From a bacterium (GTDB lineage: Bacteria > Cyanobacteriota > Vampirovibrionia > Obscuribacterales > Obscuribacteraceae): 11,112 nt of DNA. The DNA is taken from NCBI GenBank assembly GCA_030431355.1, contig JAUIJG010000158.1, positions 1-11,112 on the forward strand, given 5' to 3'. Within the stretch, counting starts at the first letter, position 1; every line of letters begins with the position of its first letter. The position numbers were made by a program, and so were the translations under genes. Positions 1 to 7,466 of this stretch are shown here, piece by piece. The notes below the pieces were generated by a model. It was not told the DNA's origin, searched no databases, and saw nothing but the letters and a program-made list of their open reading frames with translations.

Positions 1-21
1 AACTGAGGTCTCGATTGCGGT

Positions 22-1755
22 TCAATTTGTCGGTCCCGGTATTACCGGTGGTTTTGAAACATTCTCCCTCTTTTCAATCTCGACTTCCGAAACAAGAATC
101 GAAGGGGAGATCATATGATAGTAGTTGTTTGAAAGATCCTCCACAGGATATGCTTGTTCATCATCGCCGGCTGCGACAATATCCTTAAGGATCCTGGCGG
201 TTACAGGGCCGAATCGACCATCTCTCAACAAAGTCTCCTTACCTGTCTTGATATCGATGCTGTAGAAATCCAGCGGGTTTGTCAGCTGCCCTTCTTCGGA
301 GGCATATTCTCCCAGCTGAGAATCTACGTTCTCGAACAAACTTCCATCCCTGAAATGGTTGGCCAGACGTCTCACAACTATCACGTGATCAAGCCTTGCC
401 TCTTGTCCCAACTCCTTAAGTCGACTGAGCAATTCCTTTCGCTTCAAACGCTTCTTAGATTCAACAAAAAGAACAGAATGCTTGGAGTTGACTCCGCCTT
501 CCAGGGAACCGTGTCCATTAGATTTACTGACATAGCGACTGGGTACCCGACCACTGCAAAGAGTCTTCAAGTATCCATTTTCGATTATGGTAAGCGCTTT
601 CGGTCGAACACCTTCATCATCAACGTCGAATCCACCAAATAGTGGCGTTCCTTTAAAAACTCTAGCCAGAGGATCATCCCTGACAGAAAGGAAGAAGGGC
701 ATCACCCTGCGTCCCATGCGTCTGGCAAGCCTATCTTTATTTGAGTTCTGGAGATCCTGGCCTATCGGCTTTCTATATGCTACCAGATATGGAGCCATGA
801 CCCTGGCAAAAAGTTGAGCAGCAGCTTGCCCCTCAAACAAGACCGGTCCTTCATAATAATCCGTCTTCTTCGCTTCAGATCGAGCGACAAGCTCGTCAGC
901 CAACGCTTTTAAGTCGGTCATCATCTCGGAATCAGAGGGTAACTTTTGCCTGGTATGGGCAAGAAACACACGCCCGTCAGTGAGCACCGAGCCGTCCTTA
1001 GCCTGAGCATTAGCGTAGGACAAAATACGAACAGCTCTCTCAGAATTTCGAACCTTAGTTCCTTCCGATGTCAGCATCCAGGTGTTAATAATCCGCTCGT
1101 CATACCTCACCCAGGAATTTCTTATCTGAGGATAGGCAGCGAATACAGCAGACATTTTCTTGACCTTATCAGTCCATAGCTGCTTATCAATGGTCAAAGA
1201 CTGGGTGGGATTTATCAGAGTAAGGTTCTCTACCCTGGTAAAATCATCCAGTTTATCCTGCTTGGATCGCTCGAGCATATAAGCTTTTTTCTGCTCCAAC
1301 TTCTCTACTTCTTTTTTATAGTTGTAGTCGGCATTGATCCAGAAAGTCTTGCGAATAGAGTCATAGTTCTCATCCAGGGGAGACTCACTAATGAGAGACA
1401 ACTGCTCGTAGGCACCATCGGAATCATCGTAAAAACTGCTCTCCCTGGAGAAATTTGAACTATCAAACTTGTAATCCCCGACTCTGATAATCGGATCAAA
1501 GGTACGCTGCCGTACCGCACTCCTGGAGGTTACCGCACCAAGAGTTGCTTCCACAGAAAAATCATCGTTTTCATAGATATTGAACTGACCGAAATATGGG
1601 CGGGCATGGCCGGGCAATCGTAACTCTTTCATGGTACGAGCCAGCTCATCTCCCATTGCCTGCAAACGCAAGTCATTGTCCACGGACTGAGATTCGGCCA
1701 GGGTCGGGCTCACGACTAAAAGCGGAATCAAGATCAAATACCAGTATTTGCTCAT
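22..1755 (-). CDS. Secreted TldD/PmbA-family pseudoprotease (metal ligands lost)
   Basis: A 577-residue homolog of the gene just upstream, seen from collinear blocks: a GPVLFEGQAAAQLF segment, DDP, a DVDDEG block, KSNGHG and AAGDD. Residues 1-20 form a Sec signal peptide (hydrophobic core LILIPLLVV, likely cut after TLA), so the product should be exported. The zinc motif HEXXXH of TldD proteins is replaced by ARVMAP at residues 317-322. The late cysteine ligand is also absent: the matching stretch reads PVEDLSNNYYHMISPSIL. It is therefore unlikely to be a metalloprotease by itself. PmbA/TldE, which lacks HEXXXH and forms the TldD/TldE heterodimer, is the natural model. The tail is proline-rich (KPPVIPGP). 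The ATG at 1755 overlaps the upstream TGA by one base (TGATG); a GTG at 1758 is the alternative start (578 residues). A purine-rich GAGGAAAGGGAGG precedes both. Translational coupling to the upstream gene is likely. Family assignment is firm; the partner role is inferred. Confidence 0.88.
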   Translation of the reverse strand: MSKYWYLILIPLLVVSPTLAESQSVDNDLRLQAMGDELARTMKELRLPGHARPYFGQFNIYENDDFSVEATLGAVTSRSAVRQRTFDPIIRVGDYKFDSSNFSRESSFYDDSDGAYEQLSLISESPLDENYDSIRKTFWINADYNYKKEVEKLEQKKAYMLERSKQDKLDDFTRVENLTLINPTQSLTIDKQLWTDKVKKMSAVFAAYPQIRNSWVRYDERIINTWMLTSEGTKVRNSERAVRILSYANAQAKDGSVLTDGRVFLAHTRQKLPSDSEMMTDLKALADELVARSEAKKTDYYEGPVLFEGQAAAQLFARVMAPYLVAYRKPIGQDLQNSNKDRLARRMGRRVMPFFLSVRDDPLARVFKGTPLFGGFDVDDEGVRPKALTIIENGYLKTLCSGRVPSRYVSKSNGHGSLEGGVNSKHSVLFVESKKRLKRKELLSRLKELGQEARLDHVIVVRRLANHFRDGSLFENVDSQLGEYASEEGQLTNPLDFYSIDIKTGKETLLRDGRFGPVTARILKDIVAAGDDEQAYPVEDLSNNYYHMISPSILVSEVEIEKRENVSKPPVIPGPTN

Positions 1756-3521
1756 CACCTCCCTTTCCTCGCATCGACTCGGTCAGGTGGTGGCAATAGC
1801 GGTGGCTTGTCATCAGACTTTGGCTTTCTCTGCACTTCTATAGTCTGAAGCAGCAAACTAGGAGAAGAGGCCGATACCGGTACAGAACCGGACTCGGCAC
1901 CACAGACTCCGTTAAACACGGCGAAGTCGTCGCCGGCGCCAAGAATATTTTCCAGAGAGGCAAGGGGGGTGCCGACAATATCCACTCCCCGTATTAATTC
2001 ATCGGGGCGACCGTCAGCATAGACTCTTGTCACCATCAATGGATAGAGCTTATAAAGCTGTGGCTGTTCAGCCTGGGTAAAAGTGGATCCGCCTGCCATC
2101 TCATCAAACATCAGTCCGTAGGGCTTCCCCTGTCTTTTAGCTTCTTGACGCAGCATCTCCTTGAGTTTAGCAACTGATACCCTCTTGTTCTCGTCAGCAA
2201 TCACCATCAAATTGCCTTGCCTGGCGCAGGGAGCATTAACATAGTCGCAACGGCCATGACCGTTAGACTTAGGAAATCCGGCAACAGGAGTTCTAGACAT
2301 CAAAAAACCGTTTAAGATGCCACGGTTCACAAGAACGACCTTACGACTGGGAATACCCTCATCATCGTACTTGTAGTATCCGGAGAGTTCCACACCGCCC
2401 AGAGAGCGGCAGGACGGGTCGTCATGAACCGAGATCCAGTCGGGCATGATTTTCTTCCCAACCTTCCCCTTGAAGGTTCTACCCTCCTCTTCATCCTTTT
2501 GTCTATGCCCCTCCAGGCGGTGCCCCAATATTTCATGAAAGAATACTCCTGCCGCGCGCCCGGATAGAATGGCAGGTCCGACAAAAGGTTCAGCCAGGGG
2601 AGCCCTGGTCAACTTTTCCAGTCGTTCAGACATGGATCTTACTTTTCTTGCCAATAAGGCTTCGTCCGGAAGACCTTCGCCATCACTGGACTCGAATCTG
2701 TCATAGAACCAGAGAATCATGCCGTCTTCGGCCACCGCCTCGGCATAAAGACTGACTAGATTTGACTGTAGCTGCTCTCTTTTTATCGCACCATCGCTGG
2801 TGACAAGATAAGAGATCTGCCTCTCTTTCGAATAGCTGACCGAGCTGTCTCTGATCACGCTGTAATCATTAAAGATCTTAGATAACCGTCGCAGACGATC
2901 TCCCCACTTAGAAACATTCTCCCGAGAAGCGCCACAAAATGGCTCCACCGAGCCGGAGTAGGCACAGGGCTTCTCCAGGGTGAAATCTCCGGATTGGTCC
3001 TGCTCCTCCACTTTCAAATGTTTGCTTGCCTTAACCAGGGTAAACTGCTTCTGGGCAGCCTTAAAGGCTTTGTCCGTGCTGCGCCACAGCACGTTTGCAA
3101 TGGCCGACCGGCTATTTTCCACCGGCAGACTATCTGACCAGACATGGGAGTTAGTCTCGGAGCTGTGTCTCAATTTATGGGAATTGTCCAGGGATGGGTC
3201 GCCAACCCTCAACTCAACTTGAAAGTTTCGAAATCTCGATGGATCTGACTCTTTGGTAAGTGAACCGAACTTACCTTTCAAGCTTATATAGTCGTCTTCG
3301 AAAACTCGATAGGCAAGATAGTAGACAGGATATTTGCCCCGGGATTTAAGAAGTGAGAAAGACCTGTTCAGCTCATCTTTCAAAATTGATATGAAAGGGT
3401 CTACTGAATCAACCTGCTTCGGAGCCGAGGCAAAAGCGCCCAGGGAGAAAGAAGAAGAAGAGATCAAAAACAGTGATCCCAGCGCGACGGAAAAGAACTT
3501 TCGAGTAAGGCTTGTAATCAT
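1755..3521 (-). CDS. Secreted TldD/PmbA-family zinc metalloprotease
   Basis: A 588-residue protein of the TldD/PmbA (peptidase U62) family, longer than the roughly 450-480 residues usual for cytoplasmic TldD/TldE. An N-terminal signal peptide (hydrophobic core about residues 11-30, probable cut after AFASA near residue 33) predicts export, unlike E. coli TldD. The zinc-site motif HEILGH lies at residues 329-334, in a typical GRAAGVFFHEILGHRLEGH setting. A GVCGAESGSVP segment places Cys540 where TldD has its third zinc ligand, so the metal site looks complete. KSNGHG (about 418-423) and GAGDD (528-532) are further family-type blocks. The C-terminus is proline-rich (DKPPLLPPP). Cytoplasmic TldD/E cleaves peptides during microcin B17 and CcdA processing; the extracytoplasmic substrate here is unknown. 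The ATG lies one base after the upstream TAG with no close Shine-Dalgarno sequence, so coupled translation is likely. It probably pairs with the degenerate downstream paralog. Confidence 0.93.
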   Translation of the reverse strand: MITSLTRKFFSVALGSLFLISSSSFSLGAFASAPKQVDSVDPFISILKDELNRSFSLLKSRGKYPVYYLAYRVFEDDYISLKGKFGSLTKESDPSRFRNFQVELRVGDPSLDNSHKLRHSSETNSHVWSDSLPVENSRSAIANVLWRSTDKAFKAAQKQFTLVKASKHLKVEEQDQSGDFTLEKPCAYSGSVEPFCGASRENVSKWGDRLRRLSKIFNDYSVIRDSSVSYSKERQISYLVTSDGAIKREQLQSNLVSLYAEAVAEDGMILWFYDRFESSDGEGLPDEALLARKVRSMSERLEKLTRAPLAEPFVGPAILSGRAAGVFFHEILGHRLEGHRQKDEEEGRTFKGKVGKKIMPDWISVHDDPSCRSLGGVELSGYYKYDDEGIPSRKVVLVNRGILNGFLMSRTPVAGFPKSNGHGRCDYVNAPCARQGNLMVIADENKRVSVAKLKEMLRQEAKRQGKPYGLMFDEMAGGSTFTQAEQPQLYKLYPLMVTRVYADGRPDELIRGVDIVGTPLASLENILGAGDDFAVFNGVCGAESGSVPVSASSPSLLLQTIEVQRKPKSDDKPPLLPPPDRVDARKGR

Positions 3522-3522
3522 T

Positions 3523-5211
3523 CTATTTTGAGTCCGCTTCCTTCAACTTGAATACATGAAAAGCCGTTCTGTATCCGGTGTATTCAAAAGGAGGATGATT
3601 ATCCTTGTCCTCATTCCAGTCTAAAAAGCCTTTCGGTTCATAATTGTCGAGGATCTCTTTAGAGACAAGCTTCTCCTCCAGGGCCGGTCCCATACTATCC
3701 TGGTTGACGATAATAAGACGGGGTTTCTTAGATCGGATATCTTCTTTAAGCCGTTCATAAAGGTCATTTTCTTTCACCACATAATTCTGCCAGACTTTTA
3801 CCGGCTGAGAGAATCGAAGCCGATGGGCGATTTTAAGCAATCTGGTAGAGAGAAAGCCGGATCCCGGATTTCGTCCAATTTGTAAAAGCAGTGGATAAGC
3901 CGGTCTTGCTTGATCGTTGATGAAAAGAACCGCATCACCGGGAGATGTCTCCTTAAGAAGGTAGTCGGCGAAAATCGAAAGGTCCTCCCGGGAAGATGCA
4001 CCGACATACCCTTGCTCGGCAAGGGAATAGCTATTTACTCTCTTCAAATCGGAATACTCAAGGTATCCATAGACGGTCAGTCCAAGCACTGCCAGCACAA
4101 GAACAGCTATAAGTCCTGTGTTTCTTGCCTTCTCTTTTAGTTTCAAGCGACTGACCGACCACGAGAAAAGTACACCTGCCACCAGGGAGAGACACATAAA
4201 GGCTCCGAACAACATCGGAATAGCCTGATGGGTAAACATCTTGCCTTGCAGTACATATAGCCCAAAACCAAGGACAGAGATAGCCACCATCGGTGAGATC
4301 ATTCTACTGCGACGAGAGAATGATAGCCCCAGAGCCACCGCTATGAAAGAAAAATAGATCAAGTCTCTCCTGTCCGGAGTCATGCCAAGATAAACCAGTT
4401 GATTATCCCAGTTGTAATAGTCGATCATCATCATGAAATATCCGAAGCCCGAATAGCTCATACCCACAGGTTCGGCGCAGACGATCAGAAATATTCCTGC
4501 GATGACCAGCACGCTGAAACAACTGGTAAAGTCAGCGGAGGAGAGGGACTTGAAAGTTCCTTTTTCAAGACAGATGAAAGCTTCGAAGAGAATTAAAAGA
4601 AGAAGGTACAACGGATCTAAGAGGAACCCAAAGGCGGCAAAGGCTCCGCAAAATCCCAGTATTCGCAAATCGACATCATGCTTGGTGCTGCTATAAATCC
4701 GGCTAAATAGATAAGGAGTTGTAAAAGTAAACAGTAATTGCTGGGTCTCTCCAAAATAATCCCTTATCAGGAAGTTGAAAACGACAAAGCCGATAAGCAA
4801 AAACGGCGCCAGACTATTCTCCCTGGAAGGAGTTCGCATAAGAACCAGGGAAGAGAGAGAAGTTGAGAGCACCAGGGCGAACCAGATACAAAGATTGGCT
4901 GCAAGAATCGGATGAATCGGAAGATGGGAGGATATGTAGCAGGGAAGCACTGCCATATACATGGCAAAAGGACTGGTGTAGTCGTAAAAGTCTAAATAAG
5001 GAGACTTTCCGGCCAAAATCAGTTTGCCGTATTCGATATTTAATGCCGCTTCGGCCGGTATCAGAAGCGGATGGCAGAGAAAGTGAATCAGTATTCCGAG
5101 AAGGACCACTCCGCATAGAACTATAGTACCTCTGGTGGCGGCAACAGTTACCAATCCGCGAGTTTTAGCGGTTCTCTCCAGCAAAGTTGCATTGGCCATG
5201 ACTTCAGCCAT
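3523..5211 (-). CDS. GT-C/PMT-like integral membrane glycosyltransferase homolog, diverged copy
   Basis: A 562-residue protein with about ten to twelve hydrophobic segments between residues 28 and 385, then a soluble C-terminal region (about 390-562). It is a tandem paralog of the upstream gene. Shared blocks are the first large loop (GKSPYLDFYDYTSP, about 68-81), a PDRRD turn (279-283) and the C-terminal GDAVLF...PAYPLLLQI...NPGS segment. The GK-PY-D--D---P loop with acidic residues is typical of PMT/ArnT-like GT-C enzymes, which move sugars from polyprenyl-phosphate carriers on the outer face of the membrane. Compared with the upstream paralog, the early Asp is Glu54, GQRED has become GETQQ (154-158), and KGWAYH has become GKMFTH (323-328). 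This copy may therefore be altered in activity or act as a subunit. The ATG at 5211 overlaps the upstream TGA by 8 bases and has GAGGA about 7 bases ahead. An internal ATG at 5199 is less likely. Substrate unknown. Confidence 0.87.
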   Translation of the reverse strand: MAEVMANATLLERTAKTRGLVTVAATRGTIVLCGVVLLGILIHFLCHPLLIPAEAALNIEYGKLILAGKSPYLDFYDYTSPFAMYMAVLPCYISSHLPIHPILAANLCIWFALVLSTSLSSLVLMRTPSRENSLAPFLLIGFVVFNFLIRDYFGETQQLLFTFTTPYLFSRIYSSTKHDVDLRILGFCGAFAAFGFLLDPLYLLLLILFEAFICLEKGTFKSLSSADFTSCFSVLVIAGIFLIVCAEPVGMSYSGFGYFMMMIDYYNWDNQLVYLGMTPDRRDLIYFSFIAVALGLSFSRRSRMISPMVAISVLGFGLYVLQGKMFTHQAIPMLFGAFMCLSLVAGVLFSWSVSRLKLKEKARNTGLIAVLVLAVLGLTVYGYLEYSDLKRVNSYSLAEQGYVGASSREDLSIFADYLLKETSPGDAVLFINDQARPAYPLLLQIGRNPGSGFLSTRLLKIAHRLRFSQPVKVWQNYVVKENDLYERLKEDIRSKKPRLIIVNQDSMGPALEEKLVSKEILDNYEPKGFLDWNEDKDNHPPFEYTGYRTAFHVFKLKEADSK

Positions 5212-6850
5212 TGTTCTTCCTCACAAAGACTTTGAAATTGGCAATTTCATCGACCTTCTCATAGTCGGATAGATACTTTTCCTCAAAACCGAAAGGTGCA
5301 AGATAGGAATCCACCGGAGCGATTTGGACAAAGATCAGTTTGGGCTTATTTTTATTGATGTCTTCTCCGTATTGCTCAACCACCTCCCGCATATGAGAAG
5401 CAAGCTCTCTGGTCTTGTCGGTCTGGGGTTGAATCTCTTTTATATAATGCAATACCGAAAGAATTACACAGTGCAAATGGCGGGAGCCCGGTGGCACACT
5501 CAGTTGAGTCAGCAAAGGATAACCGGGGGTAACACCATTGGACATAAAAATAGCCGAGTCGCCTTTACGAAAGTACCTCTCGAAATACTGCAAAAATGGT
5601 GAGTCCACATCGCCGAGCGGAGTCTTGCCGGAGCCCCCGATAAGCTCCAGGGAGAATTTTTTCTCCTCAGCGACCTTTTTATAGTCGCCCTGAAGATCAC
5701 TGACGGCGGCGGCAAACACTGCCAGAGGAATCAGCATGATTGCTACAGAAGGCTTAATTCGACAAACTTCCGCCAGATATTTACCAACATGATAGAGAAC
5801 CAATCCGCCTGCCATATAAGCAAGAATAAAGGCACCGGCATAGACCGGCTGATTATGGTACGCCCACCCTTTAAATTGGAGTAGATAGGGGATATTGCTG
5901 GAGAGAGTGAAAATAATCAGAGGTAGGAAAAGCGCCGAACGTTTTCGAATAGCCAGAGCCAGCACCACCGAAGCTACCATCAAGAAAAAGACGTTTCTTT
6001 TGTCCGGAGCAGAAAACATATTGGCAAGGCAGGTATCCCAAAAATGATAACCCTTCACGAAAGCCGGTACCAGAAAACCAAAATAGTTCTCTCGCATTTC
6101 CGCCGGTACGATCAAGAAATGCAGGACATAAATCAAACCGGCAGAAGCGGCGGCAAGGTTTTCTATTCTAAGAAGCTTGCGAGGCTGCCTACGATCAATG
6201 AGCCAATACAACTCAACCAGACCGGCTGGGATCAAGAAGTAGGGTTTCAAACAGATTCCGATACCGGCGATGAATCCGACAAGAACTTTTATCGCTCTTC
6301 CCGGGCCCGGGCCTTCCGTATCTTTCCAACTCAGCCAGCTAAGAACAAAAAACGGCATGTACAAAAGGACAAAGAGATCTTCTCTTTGTCCGGAATCGAA
6401 TCGCAAAAAGAAGTTGAATAGTATCAAGCCAAGCACAAAAGGAATGGCAAAGATCCGCTCCCTCTTTTGTCTGGAGAATGTAAATAGATAGAAAGAAGCA
6501 AAGGCGGAATAGCCGATTACTGACGTGAGAAAGAAAGAGAAAGCCTGGGTTACCGGGAACTTAAACAAGTTGGAGAATGCCGCCGGAATGGCATCAAGGT
6601 ACCAGATAAGGGGCGGATTGACATCGAGCATGTCCACATAAGGTACTTTGCCCCAGGTAATTAGCTGTGCGGCCTGGAGGTGCAAAGCCGGATCCCAACC
6701 TATCCTGAGCGGATGGATAAATGCTGAAATGATCTGATGGACGACCAGGATCGCAATCACCAGATATCCTGCTAATTTGAACTTGCCGAATATTTTGCTG
6801 TTTTGTTCGACGGAGATGGCGCTTAAACCTTCATTACAAGAGCGATTCAA
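5204..6850 (-). CDS. GT-C/PMT-like integral membrane glycosyltransferase
   Basis: A 548-residue multi-pass membrane protein: first hydrophobic segment about 28-46, roughly ten more up to about 385, then a soluble C-terminal region of about 160 residues. The first extracytoplasmic loop carries WDPALH (Asp53) and GKVPYVDMLDVNPP (67-80), the acidic-loop pattern of PMT/ArnT-like GT-C glycosyltransferases. GQRED (154-158) and KGWAYH (327-332) are signature-like motifs I associate with bacterial relatives of this superfamily. These enzymes use lipid-linked sugars to glycosylate lipids, glycans or proteins outside the cytoplasm; donor and acceptor cannot be told here. The start is uncertain. TTG at 6850 directly follows an in-frame TGA, and no ATG occurs before the middle of the conserved loop. 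A weak GGGA lies about 8 bases upstream. A GTG at the first membrane segment is an alternative but would leave almost no N-terminal tail. It overlaps the next gene by 8 bases. Confidence 0.87.
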   Translation of the reverse strand: MNRSCNEGLSAISVEQNSKIFGKFKLAGYLVIAILVVHQIISAFIHPLRIGWDPALHLQAAQLITWGKVPYVDMLDVNPPLIWYLDAIPAAFSNLFKFPVTQAFSFFLTSVIGYSAFASFYLFTFSRQKRERIFAIPFVLGLILFNFFLRFDSGQREDLFVLLYMPFFVLSWLSWKDTEGPGPGRAIKVLVGFIAGIGICLKPYFLIPAGLVELYWLIDRRQPRKLLRIENLAAASAGLIYVLHFLIVPAEMRENYFGFLVPAFVKGYHFWDTCLANMFSAPDKRNVFFLMVASVVLALAIRKRSALFLPLIIFTLSSNIPYLLQFKGWAYHNQPVYAGAFILAYMAGGLVLYHVGKYLAEVCRIKPSVAIMLIPLAVFAAAVSDLQGDYKKVAEEKKFSLELIGGSGKTPLGDVDSPFLQYFERYFRKGDSAIFMSNGVTPGYPLLTQLSVPPGSRHLHCVILSVLHYIKEIQPQTDKTRELASHMREVVEQYGEDINKNKPKLIFVQIAPVDSYLAPFGFEEKYLSDYEKVDEIANFKVFVRKNNG

Positions 6851-6879
6851 TCACTATTTTCCCAAATTCAAGCACCGCG

Positions 6880-6898
6880 AATTAGTCTATGACTAATT
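6880..6898. repeat. Perfect inverted repeat between genes
   Basis: AATTAGTC (6880-6887), a three-base spacer TAT, then GACTAATT (6891-6898): a perfect 8-bp dyad. It lies in the 49-bp gap between the stop codon of the small membrane-anchored protein (6900) and the TTG start of the first GT-C-like gene (6850). No T-run follows the stem on the minus strand, so it does not look like an intrinsic terminator. An AT-rich protein-binding site or an mRNA hairpin that shapes expression of the downstream block is possible. Function is inferred from position only. Confidence 0.5.
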
Positions 6899-6899
6899 A

Positions 6900-7388
6900 T
6901 CAGTAACCCCATTCCCGATAGAAGTGCTCATCGGTTCGCCAGTTGAAGAGATACCATTGCCGCTTAATATGGTCTGTGCGCGAGTCTACTTTACTCTTAA
7001 TCTTGAGGAACTTTCGATACTCCGGCTTCAGCCCCTCTTTATCGGGCATCAGCTCCACAAACCATCTTCTGGCCACTTCCGCCCGGTCCTCTCCTTTGAA
7101 GGTCTCTTTGTCCTTCAACTGAGCTTCTCCGGTCATCTTGAAATACATCCACTTATCGTTGTGGGCAGAAATTTCACCACCACCCTTGAAGTCCGACACC
7201 TTACTGAAGCTGTCTTCGAATACATTCTTGAACAAAGCTTCCGGCTTAACCGTGTACTGGTTCTTCATGGTGACGTAGACATAGTAGACGCAGAGGCATA
7301 CGATGACAGCCCCTAATGCAATAAGGGGACGCTGAAATCGCTTGGCGGCATCATCGGCACCAAGGTTTGTGCTTTCTCTATTGTTCAT
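6900..7388 (-). CDS. Small membrane-anchored protein of unknown function
   Basis: A 162-residue protein I do not recognise. Residues 1-20 are hydrophilic. A single hydrophobic segment follows at about 21-40 (PLIALGAVIVCLCVYYVYV), then a soluble, charged domain of about 120 residues with many Lys, Asp, Glu and aromatic residues. The arrangement suggests a membrane anchor with the C-terminal domain outside the cytoplasm; orientation is inferred. There is no lipobox, no cysteine in the soluble domain and no familiar catalytic motif. The C-terminus is rich in Trp, Tyr and His (QWYLFNWRTDEHFYREWGY). The ATG at 7388 has only a weak upstream purine stretch (TGGAT). It lies 78 bp after the second histidine-rich membrane protein and 49 bp before the glycosyltransferase block, so it could be transcribed with either. 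It might be an accessory protein for one of these membrane systems, but nothing in the sequence shows that. Confidence 0.75.
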   Translation of the reverse strand: MNNRESTNLGADDAAKRFQRPLIALGAVIVCLCVYYVYVTMKNQYTVKPEALFKNVFEDSFSKVSDFKGGGEISAHNDKWMYFKMTGEAQLKDKETFKGEDRAEVARRWFVELMPDKEGLKPEYRKFLKIKSKVDSRTDHIKRQWYLFNWRTDEHFYREWGY

Positions 7389-7466
7389 TTAGCAATCCAG
7401 TTACCTGTAGTAAGCAAGCCCAGTTTACCAGGAAACTAATCAGAGCAATAGTAAGACTTAACCATT

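Noticed and set aside
154..642. Open frame of 162 codons on the plus strand
   Set aside because: Antisense to a clear TldD-family gene; the translation has no recognisable domain and reads like out-of-frame sequence.
6924..7316. Open frame of 130 codons on the plus strand
   Set aside because: Opposite the small membrane-anchored protein. The minus-strand frame has a proper anchor-plus-domain layout, so it is preferred, though this is the least certain of these choices.
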